Part shown: one piece after another, positions 63,449 through 64,000 of the stretch | Numbering within the stretch: position 1 is the first letter of the stretch | Layout: the number at the start of each line of letters is the position of its first letter | DNA from: Martelella mediterranea DSM 17316 | GTDB taxonomy: Bacteria > Pseudomonadota > Alphaproteobacteria > Rhizobiales > Rhizobiaceae | Assembly: GCF_002043005.1 (NCBI RefSeq) | Contig: NZ_CP020330.1 | Coordinates: 3,800,001-3,864,000, forward strand | Reading direction: 5' to 3' | DNA length: 64,000 nt | The notes under the pieces: model-generated | Databases searched by the model: none | What the model saw: the letters and a program-made list of their open reading frames with translations, nothing else | Told to the model about the DNA's origin: nothing | Made by a program: the position numbers and the translations under genes

Positions 63449-63862
63449 TTGACAGACATCAATAAACAGAAAAATCCGGCAAGCGAAGAAGAATGGCGCG
63501 ACAAATTGACGCCTCAGCAGTTTCACATCCTGCGCGAACACGGCACCGAACGCCCCTTTACCGGTCCGTACTGGGACAGTTTCGAGACCGGAACCTATTA
63601 CTGCGCCGGCTGCGAGACCCCGCTGTTCCGCTCGGATACCAAGTTCGACGCCGGCTGCGGCTGGCCGAGCTTTTTCGAGCCGGTCAGGAAGGACGCCGTG
63701 ATCGAACTGCGCGACGCTTCTCTCGGCATGGTGCGCACCGAAATCCGCTGCGCCACCTGCGGCGGCCACCTCGGCCACGTCTTCCCCGATGGCCCCAAGC
63801 CCACCGGCCTGCGCTATTGCATGAACGGCCACGCAATGCATTTCGTGCCTGACGAAAAGTAG
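63449..63862 (+). CDS. msrB: Peptide-methionine (R)-S-oxide reductase MsrB
   Basis: Reduces methionine R-sulfoxide in oxidised proteins, using thioredoxin. It is 137 aa from the TTG at 63449 ([15 protein letters not shown]), which has GGAG seven bases upstream; the longer frame to 63350 lacks conservation and a start signal. Zinc-binding pairs Cys52/Cys55 (YCAGC) and Cys101/Cys104 (CATCGGH). The catalytic Cys124 lies in [13 protein letters not shown], as usual for alphaproteobacteria. Followed by a terminator. Confidence 0.94.
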   Translation: MTDINKQKNPASEEEWRDKLTPQQFHILREHGTERPFTGPYWDSFETGTYYCAGCETPLFRSDTKFDAGCGWPSFFEPVRKDAVIELRDASLGMVRTEIRCATCGGHLGHVFPDGPKPTGLRYCMNGHAMHFVPDEK

Positions 63863-63895
63863 TCCCAAGCCGCCCCTTTTGACGGCGAGCCTCTG

Positions 63896-63945
63896 CGCCC
63901 TCGATCCCGTGTGATGGATGATTGAGGGCGTAACTTTTTGTTTTT
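63896..63945 (+). terminator. Intrinsic terminator after msrB
   Basis: A ten-bp stem CGCCCTCGAT / ATTGAGGGCG (63896-63905 with 63921-63930), with one G-T pair and a 15-base loop, followed by T-rich sequence to about 63947. Confidence 0.75.
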
Positions 63946-64000
63946 TCAGGAATTTACGGCGAAACCGCAACCGGCTTGCGCGCCGTTTCTTAATATTAGA

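Noticed and set aside
1..64000. CRISPR arrays, insertion sequences, integrases and attachment sites
   Set aside because: No regularly spaced repeats, transposase or integrase frames were seen. The GTA cluster has no integrase or repressor of its own, as expected for a domesticated element.

Overview
This window is about 64 kb of high-GC alphaproteobacterial chromosome, most likely from the Rhizobiales (Rhizobiaceae-like, for example near Rhizobium, Hoeflea or Martelella). The indicators are a FeuN/FeuP/FeuQ set, a MucR/Ros zinc-finger regulator, the cycHJKL-degP-two-component-glnE gene order, a complete RcGTA-like gene transfer agent (GTA) head-tail cluster, and small intergenic palindromes of the rhizobial kind. 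No rRNA, tRNA, IS element or CRISPR array was found.

Layout. 1-15.8 kb holds housekeeping and unlinked genes: AMP nucleosidase (cut by the window edge), a lipid kinase, ETF-ubiquinone oxidoreductase, an SDR and a degenerate uracil-DNA glycosylase, a short terminator-bounded unit, a kinase-like PAS protein, a winged-helix protein, an MFS and a DMT transporter, pepN, and a PAS protein without a kinase domain. 15.8-26.7 kb is a minus-strand block: glnE, sensor kinase, response regulator, degP and the cytochrome c maturation operon ccmIEFH. 26.8-29.7 kb holds a lipoprotein and feuN-feuP-feuQ.

29.8-44.7 kb is the GTA cluster on the minus strand, genes g1 to g15: terminases, portal, protease, capsid, connectors, tail tube, two tail-assembly chaperones, tape measure, hub, peptidase and megatron, followed by a holin-like gene. 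A sigma70-like promoter with a palindrome just upstream of its -35 drives a ~180-nt leader that ends in a strong intrinsic terminator before g1. Two more intrinsic terminators lie inside the cluster. 45.5-50.6 kb is a five-gene branched-chain/hydrophobic amino acid ABC importer, directly followed by an AT-rich HEPN-like gene that looks acquired.

51-56.2 kb holds small conserved genes (DUF2336, DUF1491, peptidoglycan-binding, DUF5330, sufE) and a two-gene operon coding for a DnaA-domain-IV-like HTH protein and a DUF6456 protein. I read this pair as a split GafA, i.e. GafY and GafZ, the GTA activator and antiterminator. The palindrome next to the GTA promoter recurs, fully symmetrical, inside the promoter of this pair. 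The rest is mucR, the seven-gene Mrp Na+/H+ antiporter operon and msrB.

The most interesting system is therefore a possibly self-contained GTA control circuit: the gafYZ-like pair, a shared operator, a terminated leader and internal terminators that would need antitermination. Within the cluster, the second tail-assembly chaperone has no usable start codon and may be made by ribosomal frameshifting.
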